This document shows, piece by piece, positions 15,452 to 24,233 of a stretch of DNA of 40,121 nucleotides (position 1 is its first letter; every line of letters begins with the position of its first letter). The position numbers and the translations under genes were made by a program. Source of the stretch: Desulfonauticus sp. 38_4375 (GTDB lineage: Bacteria > Desulfobacterota > Desulfovibrionia > Desulfovibrionales > Desulfonatronovibrionaceae); contig LGER01000010.1 of NCBI GenBank assembly GCA_001507915.1, forward strand, positions 1 through 40,121, read 5' to 3'. The notes below the pieces were generated by a model that was given only the letters and a program-made list of their open reading frames with translations, ran no database searches and was not told where the DNA came from.

Positions 15452-15799
15452 ATGCAGGTTAAAGACCTATATGCTTTTTTAAAGCAAACCCAAGAAAAGC
15501 AAGGTTACTATTTTAATCCTGACCAGGAGATGGTAGAGCAACTTCTGGAAAGTCTTTTAACCAACAAAAAACGCTATGGTTACATGGCCTGTCCCTGCCG
15601 TCTGGCTTCTGGCAACTACGAGCTGGATAAAGACATTCTCTGTCCCTGTGTTTACCGGGAGGCAGATGTCAGGGAATATGGAAGTTGCTTTTGTGGACTT
15701 TATGTTTCTAAAGAAGTAGTTGAAGGCAAAAAACAACTGGAAGTGGTGCCAGAAAGAAGACCTGCTTCCAAGGTATTAGCAGCATTAAATAAAAATTAA
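15452..15799 (+). CDS. ferredoxin:thioredoxin reductase catalytic (beta) subunit
   Basis: A 115-residue FTR beta chain. Six cysteines occur as three Cys-X-Cys pairs: C47/C49 (MACPCR), C64/C66 ([12 protein letters not shown]) and C79/C81 (SCFCGLYVS). In plant and cyanobacterial FTR four of these hold a [4Fe-4S] cluster and two form the active disulfide, passing electrons from ferredoxin to a thioredoxin-fold protein. The last pair is CFC where chloroplast enzymes have CHC, so the active-site histidine is replaced by Phe. No variable alpha subunit gene is present nearby, as in other non-photosynthetic bacteria. It starts one base after the glutaredoxin-like gene, its probable partner. Confidence 0.93.
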   Translation: MQVKDLYAFLKQTQEKQGYYFNPDQEMVEQLLESLLTNKKRYGYMACPCRLASGNYELDKDILCPCVYREADVREYGSCFCGLYVSKEVVEGKKQLEVVPERRPASKVLAALNKN

Positions 15800-15813
15800 C
15801 CCAAGGAGGCTTT

Positions 15814-16038
15814 ATGTTAAAAAACAAAGTCCAAGAAGTATTGGATAAAATTCGTCCCAATCTCCAGGCTGATGGAGGGGACGTAGAACTGGTAGAGGTT
15901 ACAGATGACGGTATTGTCAAGGTGCGTTTAACTGGCGCCTGTCATGGCTGTCCCATGTCTCAACTAACCCTTAAAAATGGTATTGAAAGGCTTTTACTCA
16001 AAGAAATCCCTGCCCTTAAAGGTGTAGAGGCTGTTTAG
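15814..16038 (+). CDS. NifU-like C-terminal-domain Fe-S scaffold protein
   Basis: A 74-residue stand-alone Nfu domain. The CXXC cluster-binding motif is in [13 protein letters not shown] (C43, C46), preceded by the family segment [17 protein letters not shown]. Such proteins carry and hand over [4Fe-4S] clusters. It has a CAAGGAGG ribosome-binding site and is the last gene of the operon, 14 bases after the FTR catalytic subunit, whose [4Fe-4S] cluster it may help to assemble (inference). A strong terminator follows. Confidence 0.95.
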   Translation: MLKNKVQEVLDKIRPNLQADGGDVELVEVTDDGIVKVRLTGACHGCPMSQLTLKNGIERLLLKEIPALKGVEAV

Positions 16039-16062
16039 TTTACTTTTTGTACAAAGTCTTTT

Positions 16063-16088
16063 AAGCGGGCTTTACAGCCCGCTTTTTT
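16063..16088 (+). terminator. rho-independent terminator before gltX
   Basis: A 9-bp stem AAGCGGGCT (16063-16071) / AGCCCGCTT (16076-16084) with loop TTAC, followed by a T-run to 16088. It closes the TIM-barrel to NifU operon. Confidence 0.93.
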
Positions 16089-16120
16089 GTTTTTTCAAAT
16101 GCCAACACAGGAGGAAATAA

Positions 16121-17512
16121 ATGACAGTGGTTACTCGTTTTGCTCCCAGCCCAACCGGGTATTTACATATTGGAGGCGCAAGGACAGCGCTTTTTAGTTA
16201 TCTTTGGGCCCGCAAAAACCAGGGAAAATTTATCCTGCGCATAGAAGATACAGACCAGGAACGCTCCACCCCAGAAATGACCCAGGCTATTCTGAAGGCC
16301 ATGGAATGGTTGGGCTTAGAATATGAGGAACTCTATTTTCAAAGTAAACGCCAGGAAATCCATCAGGAATACATAGATAAACTGGTGGCTGAAGGTAAGG
16401 CCTACTGGTGTGAATGTTCACCCGAAGAAGTGGAACAGATGCGCCAGGAAGCCATGGCCAAGGGATTAAAGCCCAAATACAACGGCAGATGCAGAGAAAA
16501 AAACTTAGGCCCTGGTCCTGGTAGAGTGGTACGCCTGAAAGCTCCTCTGGAAGGAGAAACTTCTTTTGTGGACCTGGTTAAAGGTAAAATCAGCGTTCAA
16601 AACCAGGAACTGGACGATTTAATCTTACGCCGCTCTGATGGTACACCCACTTATAACCTGGCAGTAGTAGTGGATGACCTTACCATGGGTATCACCCATG
16701 TCATTAGAGGTGATGACCACGTAAACAATACCCATCGCCAGATTTTAATCTACAAGGCCTTAAATGCACCTATTCCCCAGTTTGCCCATGTGCCTATGAT
16801 TCTGGGACCAGACAAGAAAAAATTATCCAAACGCCACGGCGCTCTTTCTGTCATGGTGTACAAGGAAATGGGGTTCTTACCTGAAGCCCTGCTAAATTAC
16901 CTGGCCAGATTGGGTTGGTCTTATAAAGACCAGGAAATCTTTTCCAAAGCAGAACTTATAGAAAAGTTTAGCTTAGAAAACTTGAGCAAATCTCCCAGTG
17001 TCTTTGACACTGAAAAGCTTCTCTGGTTAAACAGCCACTATATCAAAGAAAGCTCCAGGCAAAGACTGGCTCAACTTCTACTGGAGTTTTTGCAACCAGA
17101 AGGCTTTAATCCTTCTCTTGCGTATCTGGAAAAGATAGTGCCCCTGTATCAACCACGAGCCAAAACCCTAAAAGAAATGGCTGAACAAATGCACTTCTTT
17201 TTAAAAGAGGCTAAAGAGCTTGACTATGACGCAAAGGCAGTGGAAAAGTTCCTAACCCCTGAAGTTATCCCTCACTTGCAAAAGATAAGGGAAAAAATTG
17301 CAACTCTCACAAATTTTGAGCAAAAAGCCTTGGAAAATATCTTTGCAGCTTATCTGGAGGAAAACCAGTTAAAATTCAAAGTCATAGCCCAGCCTTTAAG
17401 GGTGGCGCTTACTGGCCAAACTGTAAGTCCAGGTTTATTTGAAACCATGGAAGTTCTGGGCAAGGAAGAAGTCTTAAACCGTTTACAAAGGGCCTTGGAA
17501 CTGGCTACCTAA
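16121..17512 (+). CDS. gltX: glutamate--tRNA ligase
   Basis: Class I aminoacyl-tRNA synthetase of 463 residues, charging tRNA-Glu. The HIGH-type motif is HIGG at 16-19 (PSPTGYLHIGGARTALF) and the KMSKS loop is KLSKR at 234-238. FILRIEDTDQERST and IRGDDHVNNTHRQILIY are family signatures. Cysteines 97, 99 and 124 could form the zinc site seen in some GluRS. CAGGAGG precedes the ATG. It opens a long same-strand gene string reaching aroE at 25034. The window does not show whether the enzyme is discriminating or also charges tRNA-Gln. Confidence 0.97.
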   Translation: MTVVTRFAPSPTGYLHIGGARTALFSYLWARKNQGKFILRIEDTDQERSTPEMTQAILKAMEWLGLEYEELYFQSKRQEIHQEYIDKLVAEGKAYWCECSPEEVEQMRQEAMAKGLKPKYNGRCREKNLGPGPGRVVRLKAPLEGETSFVDLVKGKISVQNQELDDLILRRSDGTPTYNLAVVVDDLTMGITHVIRGDDHVNNTHRQILIYKALNAPIPQFAHVPMILGPDKKKLSKRHGALSVMVYKEMGFLPEALLNYLARLGWSYKDQEIFSKAELIEKFSLENLSKSPSVFDTEKLLWLNSHYIKESSRQRLAQLLLEFLQPEGFNPSLAYLEKIVPLYQPRAKTLKEMAEQMHFFLKEAKELDYDAKAVEKFLTPEVIPHLQKIREKIATLTNFEQKALENIFAAYLEENQLKFKVIAQPLRVALTGQTVSPGLFETMEVLGKEEVLNRLQRALELAT

Positions 17513-17516
17513 AGAC

Positions 17517-19181
17517 ATGGATATTCTCTTACAGCAAAAACGCAAAAACCAGCTTATTTTAATGGTTTTGCTCTTTATTCTTTTGGGATTTCTCCTACTT
17601 CTCCTTACCTGGAGAAATCTCACTTTGCAGAAAAAAGCTATCTATCAGCATTTAAAGCTGGCCTCCAGTTCCATCAGCAGGGGTATTGAAGCCTCTCTTT
17701 TTCGAGGCATGATGTTTATGGGGGGAAGGATGATGGGAGAGCAAATGATGAGACATCATCCACCCCTTCCCTTTTTACGACCCAGGGCCAAAGAAATTCT
17801 GGAAGACTTGGTAAAAGAAGGTGATGTATTGGCCATTATTCTGGCGGACAATCAGGGACACATCCTGCCTATTTTCAGGGACAACAAGCTACAAACTCCT
17901 TTAAAACAAATCCTTCAGGGGCCTTTTCAGGAAGCAGAGTTTAAAATCCTTTCCTTTAACCAGCACTATCTGGCAGTTTTTAGTCAACAGACCCGTATTC
18001 CAGTAAGCTCTTTTTTTCCAGAACAAACCCATGACTTTTCTGCTCCTCCACCTAAAAATTACCTTCTTTTGGTTCTGGATGCTACTCATCATCTGGTCCT
18101 CTATCAAAAATTCCAGAAAACCCTCTTTATGCAAATAGGTTTTTTGATTTTACTGGCCATTTTTCTTATCACCATTACCACAGCTTATCTTAGAAGGCAG
18201 GAAAAGAGTGAGCGCCTGGCCAGTCTGGAAACCTTTCACTCCAAATTACTGGACAATCTGCCAGATGGTTTACTTACCATTGACCAGAAGGGAATCATTA
18301 ACGCTGCTAACCCTGCCCTAAGTAAAATCCTGGATTCTCCTCTAAAGGAAATTATTGGCCAGCCTTTAGCCCGCTTTTTTGACCCTGAGTTTCCCAGCCA
18401 ACAGTGGAAAGAACTGGAACTAGGCACAAAAAAATTAGAAATCCTCAAGGTGCCTTTAAGTGGAGAAGAGCTTTTTCTCTTAAGGGACCGAACTGAAATA
18501 AAAAAAATGGAAGAAGAGCTTATTCAAAACCAGAACCTGGCCACCATTGGCCGTTTTGCCACAGGCATGGCCCATGAAATCAGAAACCCTTTAAACGCCC
18601 TCAAAGGTTTTGCCCAATTTTTTGCCCAAAAATTTGCCCAGGAAGAGCCTGCCAAAACCTATGCTAAGACCATGGTTCAAGAAGCAGACCGTTTGAATCG
18701 AGTCATAACCGACCTCCTTACCTTTGCCAAACCGCAAAAAATAGAAAAAAGAGTATTTTCGCTAAAACCCTTTCTGGAAGAAATCTTGCGCTTGCTTCAG
18801 TTTGACTTGCAAAACAAAAACTTAAACTTTAAACTAGACTTAAAAGTAGAAACTATTAAGGCAGACCAGGACTCCTTAAAACAGGCCTTAATCAACCTGC
18901 TTTTAAATAGCATCCAGGCCTCTAAACCAGAAGGAATCATTGAAATAGCAGCAGAAAGGGTAAGGGAACAGATTTGTTTAAAAATAAAAGACTATGGCCA
19001 GGGAATGACTAAAGAAGAATTAAAAGAGGCCTTTACGCCCTTTTTTACCACTAAGGAGCAAGGTACGGGCCTGGGTCTAGCCATTGTGCAACAAATAATC
19101 ACCAGACATGAAGGCCAAATTAAAATTAATTCTTTGCCTGGAAAAGGAACAGAAGTAATTATTTATCTGCCCTATGAATAA
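17517..19181 (+). CDS. membrane sensor histidine kinase of an NtrC-type (ZraS-like) two-component system
   Basis: A 554-residue kinase. It has a short cytosolic N-terminus, TM1 at about 12-33, an extracytoplasmic sensor region of about 165 residues, TM2 at about 203-223, a PAS domain at about 237-330, H box GRFATGMAHEIRNPLNALKG with H353, an N box near residue 465 and ATP-binding glycines DYGQGM (492-497) and GTGLGLAIV (516-524). The sensor region opens with a Met/His-rich stretch (residues 65-82, eight Met and two His), which suggests soft-metal binding. It starts four bases after gltX and overlaps the regulator gene by eight bases, fixing the pair. The metal idea is inference. Confidence 0.93.
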   Translation: MDILLQQKRKNQLILMVLLFILLGFLLLLLTWRNLTLQKKAIYQHLKLASSSISRGIEASLFRGMMFMGGRMMGEQMMRHHPPLPFLRPRAKEILEDLVKEGDVLAIILADNQGHILPIFRDNKLQTPLKQILQGPFQEAEFKILSFNQHYLAVFSQQTRIPVSSFFPEQTHDFSAPPPKNYLLLVLDATHHLVLYQKFQKTLFMQIGFLILLAIFLITITTAYLRRQEKSERLASLETFHSKLLDNLPDGLLTIDQKGIINAANPALSKILDSPLKEIIGQPLARFFDPEFPSQQWKELELGTKKLEILKVPLSGEELFLLRDRTEIKKMEEELIQNQNLATIGRFATGMAHEIRNPLNALKGFAQFFAQKFAQEEPAKTYAKTMVQEADRLNRVITDLLTFAKPQKIEKRVFSLKPFLEEILRLLQFDLQNKNLNFKLDLKVETIKADQDSLKQALINLLLNSIQASKPEGIIEIAAERVREQICLKIKDYGQGMTKEELKEAFTPFFTTKEQGTGLGLAIVQQIITRHEGQIKINSLPGKGTEVIIYLPYE

Positions 19182-20526
19182 AGAAGCTTTTATAGAAACA
19201 ACTCCCTGCCTTTTAGTGGTGGATGACGAAGCTTCCCAGCGCCTTCTCATTAAGGCTGTTATGGAAGAAGAAGGCTGGCTGGTCAAAGAAGCCAGTAATG
19301 GACTAGAAGCACTAAATATCCTGGACCAGGAAAATGTGCAGGTAATTTTAGCTGACCTCAAAATGCCCAAGATGGATGGCTTGGAACTCCTGCACAAAGT
19401 ACAAAGCATAGACTCTCACCTGCCTGTAATTTTGCTTACAGCCTTTGGCACAGTAGATTTGGCTGTAGAAGCCATGAAAAAAGGTGCCTTTGACTTTCTC
19501 ACCAAGCCCACAGACATTGAGGAGTTAAAGAGTACTTTAAATAAAGCTTATACCTATTTTCTGGCCAGTTCTGAAAAATACGCCTCTGGCTTTCACCAGC
19601 AACTGGAAATCATTGGCCAAAGCAAAATCATGCAACAACTTATCCAGCTGGTAAGGCAGGTAGCGCCGTCAGAGGCCAATATCTTGATTACAGGAGAGTC
19701 TGGCACAGGTAAGGAACTGGTAGCCAATGCCCTGCACAAATTGAGTTTGCGAGCCAAAGAACCGCTCATCAAAGTAAACTGCGCCAGCTTGCCAGACAAC
19801 CTTCTGGAATCTGAACTCTTTGGCTATGTAAAAGGAGCCTTTACTGGCGCCTACAAGGATAAACCCGGACGCTTTTTACTTGCCCACAAGGGAACCCTCT
19901 TTTTAGATGAAATTGGAGAAATGCCCCTCAATCTCCAGTCCAAGCTGTTAAGGGCCTTACAGGAAAAGACCATTGAGCCCCTGGGTGCTATTCACTCTGT
20001 ACCTGTAGATGTGCGTTTTATTTGCGCCACCAACAAAGACCTCAAGCAAGAGGTGGAAAAGGGAAACTTTAGAGAAGACCTTTATTTTCGCATCAATGTT
20101 ATTGAAATTCACTTGCCTCCCTTGCGGGAAAGAAAAGAGGACATTCCCCTGCTGGTCAATCACTTTTTAAAAAAGCTGGGGGACAAAAATCGCAAAAAAA
20201 TCCACAAGGTCTCGCCAGAGTTTCTGGAGCAGCTCACCTATTATGACTGGCCAGGCAATGTGCGGGAACTGGAAAACATCCTGGAGCGCGCCATTATCCT
20301 CTGCCCTTCAGATACCCTGGAGGTCAACCAGTTGCCACCTCACCTTTTACCTCAAAAAAACTCCAGAGCCATCCAGGAAAACCTGGAAGAAGCAGAAAAA
20401 AAGGCCATTATTGAAGCCCTTAAAGCCAACAATGGCCATCGAGAAAAAACTGCCCAAGCCCTGGGCATTAGTCGTAGAACCCTGCAATACAAGCTTAAAA
20501 AATATGGACTTACCAAAAAAAGATAA
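19174..20526 (+). CDS. sigma-54-dependent response regulator, NtrC/ZraR family
   Basis: A 450-residue transcription activator partnered with the overlapping sensor kinase. The receiver domain (1-125) has acidic D17-D18, phospho-acceptor D61 (ILADLKMPKMDG) and K111. The AAA+ domain has Walker A GESGTGKE (174-181), the sigma-54 contact loop GAFTGA (221-226), Walker B LFLDEIGE and the FRINVIEIHLPPLRERKEDI segment. The Fis-type helix-turn-helix lies at about 420-445 (KTAQALGISRRTLQYKLKKY). It activates -24/-12 promoters; I saw no obvious one in this window, so the target genes are probably elsewhere. Its last 23 bases overlap queA. Confidence 0.96.
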   Translation: MNKEAFIETTPCLLVVDDEASQRLLIKAVMEEEGWLVKEASNGLEALNILDQENVQVILADLKMPKMDGLELLHKVQSIDSHLPVILLTAFGTVDLAVEAMKKGAFDFLTKPTDIEELKSTLNKAYTYFLASSEKYASGFHQQLEIIGQSKIMQQLIQLVRQVAPSEANILITGESGTGKELVANALHKLSLRAKEPLIKVNCASLPDNLLESELFGYVKGAFTGAYKDKPGRFLLAHKGTLFLDEIGEMPLNLQSKLLRALQEKTIEPLGAIHSVPVDVRFICATNKDLKQEVEKGNFREDLYFRINVIEIHLPPLRERKEDIPLLVNHFLKKLGDKNRKKIHKVSPEFLEQLTYYDWPGNVRELENILERAIILCPSDTLEVNQLPPHLLPQKNSRAIQENLEEAEKKAIIEALKANNGHREKTAQALGISRRTLQYKLKKYGLTKKR

Positions 20527-21619
20527 CCTGCCTGACCTCTTCAACCTGGATACCTATGATTTTTCCCTGCCCTCAGAACTCATTGCCTCCCTTCCGCCCA
20601 AAAACAGGGGCACTTCCAGGCTGCTGGTACTGGATAAAAAAAGCGGAGACATCACTCTGGCCAGTTTTAAGGAATTAGCCCGTTTTTTACCACCCAAGAG
20701 TTTGCTGGTAGCCAACAACACCAAGGTCTTACCTGCAAGGATTTGGGGAAGGAAAAAACAGCAAAACCATCTGGGAGGCAAAGTAGAATTTTTACTCCTA
20801 ACACCCTTTCCTCTCCTGAAAATCCAGGATACCCGTGAGAATTTTAAAGAGTGTATAGCAGAAGGACTGCTAAGGGCCTCCAAAAGGCCTAAACCTGGCC
20901 AGGAAGTGGTCTTTGCTCCTGACTTCTCCCTGGAGGTCCTGGAAACAGGAGATTTTGGGCGGGCAAAGGTAAAATTGATTTTTCAGGGAGATTTAAAGGA
21001 AAAGTTTTTACAACTAGGCCATATTCCCCTTCCACCTTACATCAAAAGAGCAGACACGGATTTAGACCGGGAAAGATACCAGACCATTTATGCAGCAGAA
21101 GAAAAGATAGGCGCAGTAGCTGCACCTACTGCTGGCTTACATTTTAGCCCTGAACTGCAAGCAGAATTAACCCATCTGGGCTTTGATTTTGCTTATATCA
21201 CCTTATATGTGGGCTATGGGACCTTTTCGCCCATTCGCACCCAGGACATTCGCCAGCACCAGATGCATGGGGAATATTTTGAAATTCCAGAACAAACTGC
21301 CAGGAAAATTCAGGAAGCCAAAAAAAACCAGCGTCCTGTAATAGCCATTGGCACCACTACAGTAAGGACTCTGGAAGGGGCCTACCAAAAACATCAAAAG
21401 ATTAGGGCCTTAAAAGATGTAACTGACATCTACATCTTTCCCGGGTATGAATTTAAAGTGGTAGATCATCTTATTACCAACTTTCACCTGCCAAAATCTT
21501 CTTTAATTATAATGGTTTCTGCTTTTGCTGGACTTGAAAACATAAAAAGGGCATATAAGCTAGCTATAGAGGAAAAGTTTAGATTTTTCTCTTATGGAGA
21601 TGCCATGCTTATCATTTAA
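20504..21619 (+). CDS. queA: S-adenosylmethionine:tRNA ribosyltransferase-isomerase QueA
   Basis: Transfers and isomerises the ribosyl group of SAM to 7-aminomethyl-7-deazaguanine in tRNA, forming epoxyqueuosine. The 371-residue protein contains TYDFSLPSELIASLPP, RGTSRLLVLDKKSGDI, LLVANNTKVLPARIWG, LPPYIKRADTDLDRERYQTI, AAPTAGLHFSPEL and the IAIGTTTVRTLE motif. The ATG at 20504 overlaps the regulator gene by 23 bases. The frame is open back to 20243, but that upstream part is the regulator gene read in another frame and has no QueA homology. No other queuosine gene is seen nearby. Confidence 0.96.
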   Translation: MDLPKKDNLPDLFNLDTYDFSLPSELIASLPPKNRGTSRLLVLDKKSGDITLASFKELARFLPPKSLLVANNTKVLPARIWGRKKQQNHLGGKVEFLLLTPFPLLKIQDTRENFKECIAEGLLRASKRPKPGQEVVFAPDFSLEVLETGDFGRAKVKLIFQGDLKEKFLQLGHIPLPPYIKRADTDLDRERYQTIYAAEEKIGAVAAPTAGLHFSPELQAELTHLGFDFAYITLYVGYGTFSPIRTQDIRQHQMHGEYFEIPEQTARKIQEAKKNQRPVIAIGTTTVRTLEGAYQKHQKIRALKDVTDIYIFPGYEFKVVDHLITNFHLPKSSLIIMVSAFAGLENIKRAYKLAIEEKFRFFSYGDAMLII

Positions 21620-21630
21620 GAGGAGGCGAC

Positions 21631-21870
21631 ATGTCAAAAGTGGTTTTTTTGGAAGAATTATGCAAAGGTTGTCTGTTATGCACTCAGGTGTGCTCTAAAA
21701 AAATCATCACCCAATCCTCACGCTTTAACAAACAGGGATACAAGGTGGTGGAAATAAAACCAGAAGACCTGGAAAAGTGCATAGCCTGTGGCTTCTGCAG
21801 TCTGGTTTGCCCGGATTCAGCCATTGTGGTTTATAAAAGTGTAGAGGAAAAGGAGCCAGAAAATGTCTAA
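21631..21870 (+). CDS. 2-oxoacid:ferredoxin oxidoreductase, 2[4Fe-4S] ferredoxin (delta) subunit
   Basis: A 79-residue ferredoxin with two cluster-binding sets: C11, C14, C17, C21 (LCKGCLLCTQVC) and C50, C53, C56, C60 (KCIACGFCSLVCPDSA). It is the first gene of a delta-alpha-beta-gamma cluster, and its end overlaps the alpha gene by eight bases. It passes electrons from the TPP centre to external ferredoxin. The order and size match Kor/Vor-type four-subunit enzymes rather than fused pyruvate oxidoreductases. Confidence 0.94.
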   Translation: MSKVVFLEELCKGCLLCTQVCSKKIITQSSRFNKQGYKVVEIKPEDLEKCIACGFCSLVCPDSAIVVYKSVEEKEPENV

Positions 21871-22918
21871 AAAAAGACTCTTTGTAAAAGGCAATGAAGC
21901 CATAGCCCTGGGGGCCTTGGCTGCAGGATGTAAGTGTTATTTTGGCTATCCCATAACCCCTCAAAATGACATTCCTGAATTTATGTCCAGAGAATTACCC
22001 AAAAAAGGGGGAGCCTTTGTCCAGGCTGAAAGTGAAGTTGCTGCTGCCAATATGCTCCTGGGAGCAGTTAGTGCTGGAATTAGAGCCATGACTTCCTCTT
22101 CCAGCCCTGGAATTTCCCTCAAACAAGAAGCCATTTCTTATATGGCAGGAAGTGAACTTCCTGGTGTTATTGTCAATATGAATAGAGGTGGTCCTGGCCT
22201 GGGAGATATTGGCCCTTCTCAAGGAGATTACTTTCAAGCTACCAAAGGCGGAGGCCATGGAGATTATAGACTGCTTGTCTTAGGTCCTGGCACTGTGCAA
22301 GAAGCCTATGATTTGACCATAAAAGCCTTTGACCTGGCCTTTAAGTATAAAAACCCCGTAATGATTTTAGGCGATGCCATTTTAGGGCAGATGAAAGAGC
22401 CCATTACTCCCTGGGAACCAGAAGTTCCTGAAAAAGAAGCAAAGGAATGGTGCCTGGAAGGAGCAAAGGGAAGACCGCCCAGGGTCATCAAATCCCTGTA
22501 TCTTGAAGATGGAGCTTTGGCCAAACACAACCTGAAGCTGGCCCAAAAATATGCTGAGATGAAAAAAGAAATCCTCTTTGAAGAATTTCTAACCCAAGAT
22601 GCCAGCCTCATTGTGGTGGCTTACGGCTCTATTGGTAGAATCGTCAAAAGCACCATCAGGACTTTGAGAAAACAAGGGCATAAAGTAGGACTATTTAGGC
22701 CCATAACCCTCTATCCTTTCCCCAGTGAAGCCCTACAGGTTCTGGCCAAAGAGGGCAAAAAGTTCCTGACCATTGAGCACAATCTGGGACAAATGGTAGA
22801 GGATGTACAATTGGCTGTTTGCCCTTATGCCCAGACAGATTTTCACGGGCATTTGCCTGGCAATTTGCCCACTCCCAATGATTTTGAAGAACCCATAATC
22901 AAGGCCCTGGAGAAGTAA
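21863..22918 (+). CDS. 2-oxoacid:ferredoxin oxidoreductase alpha subunit (VorB/KorA type)
   Basis: A 351-residue subunit carrying the pyrimidine-binding side of the TPP site and the transketolase C-terminal domain. Typical segments are LFVKGNEAIALGALAAGCKC, YFGYPITPQNDIPEF, FVQAESEVAAANMLLGA, MTSSSSPGISLKQEAISYMA and IVNMNRGGPGLGDIGPSQGD. VorB and KorA are near-identical in layout, so substrate (branched-chain 2-oxoacids or 2-oxoglutarate) cannot be fixed from the sequence. Overlapping start with the ferredoxin gene and a one-base gap to the beta gene indicate a single operon. Confidence 0.94.
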   Translation: MSKKRLFVKGNEAIALGALAAGCKCYFGYPITPQNDIPEFMSRELPKKGGAFVQAESEVAAANMLLGAVSAGIRAMTSSSSPGISLKQEAISYMAGSELPGVIVNMNRGGPGLGDIGPSQGDYFQATKGGGHGDYRLLVLGPGTVQEAYDLTIKAFDLAFKYKNPVMILGDAILGQMKEPITPWEPEVPEKEAKEWCLEGAKGRPPRVIKSLYLEDGALAKHNLKLAQKYAEMKKEILFEEFLTQDASLIVVAYGSIGRIVKSTIRTLRKQGHKVGLFRPITLYPFPSEALQVLAKEGKKFLTIEHNLGQMVEDVQLAVCPYAQTDFHGHLPGNLPTPNDFEEPIIKALEK

Positions 22919-22919
22919 A

Positions 22920-23669
22920 ATGACTGAAAAAATAATGTTTCCCAAACCCCAAGTACTGGCTAATAGGCCCACCCATTACTGTCCAGGCTGTCATCATGGC
23001 CTGGCCCACAAACTGGTGGCTCAGGTATTAGAAGAACTTAAGCTTCCAGAAAAAACCATTTGTGTTGGCTCTATTGGCTGCTCTGTTTTTATTTACAACT
23101 ATTTACTTTTAGACACCATAGAAGCTCCGCATGGACGGGCTCCTGCTGTAGCCACAGGAGTAAAACGAGCTAGACCAGATAAGTTTGTATTCACCTACCA
23201 GGGAGACGGAGACCTGGCTGCCATTGGTCTGGCTGAAATAATGCACTGTGCCAATAGGGGAGAAAGGGTTAGTGTAGTTTTTGTCAACAACACCATCTAC
23301 GGCATGACAGGTGGACAAATGGCTCCTACCACTCTGGTAGGCCAGAAAACCACCACCTGCCCTGGTGGAAGATGCAAAGATAGGGAAGGCGAACCTTTTA
23401 AAATGGCTGAAATTATTGGTTCTTTGGGAGGCACTGCCTATGCTGCCAGAACCGCTCTAAATGACATCAAAAACATTCAAAAAACTAAAAAAGCCATTAA
23501 GCTGGCCTTTAGAGCCCAGTTAGAAGACAAGGGCTTTGGTTTTGTGGAAATCCTTTCCAGTTGCCCTACCAACTGGAAAATGACTCCCTTACAGGCCAAC
23601 GAACGCATTGCCAAGGAAATGATTCCCTACTTTCCTTTGGGCGAATTTAAAAACACCCTGGGAGAATAA
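22920..23669 (+). CDS. 2-oxoacid:ferredoxin oxidoreductase beta subunit (TPP-binding)
   Basis: A 249-residue subunit that binds thiamine pyrophosphate and catalyses oxidative decarboxylation of the 2-oxoacid to its CoA thioester. CPGCHHGLAHKLVAQVLEEL and GSIGCSVFIYNYLLLD are family-typical. The TPP motif runs from GDGDLAAIGLAEIMHCANRG to VVFVNNTIYGMTGGQMAPTT. PGGRCKDREGEPFKMAEIIG follows, and ILSSCPTNW near the end contributes another conserved cysteine. The order after alpha and before gamma is as in Kor/Vor operons. Confidence 0.94.
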   Translation: MTEKIMFPKPQVLANRPTHYCPGCHHGLAHKLVAQVLEELKLPEKTICVGSIGCSVFIYNYLLLDTIEAPHGRAPAVATGVKRARPDKFVFTYQGDGDLAAIGLAEIMHCANRGERVSVVFVNNTIYGMTGGQMAPTTLVGQKTTTCPGGRCKDREGEPFKMAEIIGSLGGTAYAARTALNDIKNIQKTKKAIKLAFRAQLEDKGFGFVEILSSCPTNWKMTPLQANERIAKEMIPYFPLGEFKNTLGE

Positions 23670-23672
23670 ACA

Positions 23673-24233
23673 ATGAGCAAATATCAAGATGTAATTATAG
23701 CTGGCTTTGGTGGACAAGGAGTAATGCTTATTGGAAACTTGCTGGCCTATGCAGGTATGGAAGCAGGATTAAATGTGACCTATATCCCTGTCTATGGTCC
23801 TGAAATGCGCGGAGGTACTGCCAACTGCACTGTAGTTATTTCAGAAGAAGAGATTGGCTCTCCCATCATCTTTAACCCCAAAAGTCTAATTATCATGAAC
23901 CGTCCTTCTCTGGACAAGTTTCAACCCAGATTAGAGGACAAGGGCACCCTTATTTTGAACTCTTCCCTGGTAGATGTGGATTTGGTAGATAAAAAAAGAA
24001 TAAAGGCCTTTGCTGTTCCAGCCAATGAAATAGCTGACTCCTTGGGCAATACCCGCATGGCCAACATGGTAGCCCTGGGGGCTTACATTGAAGCCACCCA
24101 AATTATTCCCTTAAAGGTAGTGCAGGAGGCCTTGCCTCAAGTAATTTCCAGCCACTACCAGCACCTTATACCTGCCAACAGCCAGGCTCTGGAAGCAGGT
24201 GCCAATTATGTTCAGGAAAAAGGTAGTTTGTAA
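23673..24233 (+). CDS. 2-oxoacid:ferredoxin oxidoreductase gamma subunit
   Basis: A 186-residue gamma subunit. The hallmark motif is [20 protein letters not shown] near the N-terminus, followed by [20 protein letters not shown] and, later, [20 protein letters not shown]. It completes the four-subunit enzyme, and its stop codon directly precedes the aroE start, so aroE is probably co-transcribed. Three bases separate it from the beta gene. Confidence 0.94.
   Translation: MSKYQDVIIAGFGGQGVMLIGNLLAYAGMEAGLNVTYIPVYGPEMRGGTANCTVVISEEEIGSPIIFNPKSLIIMNRPSLDKFQPRLEDKGTLILNSSLVDVDLVDKKRIKAFAVPANEIADSLGNTRMANMVALGAYIEATQIIPLKVVQEALPQVISSHYQHLIPANSQALEAGANYVQEKGSL

Noticed and set aside
20243-20503. 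Possible N-terminal extension of QueA by 87 residues
   Set aside because: This stretch is the end of the response-regulator gene in another frame and has no QueA-like sequence; the family start matches the ATG at 20504.
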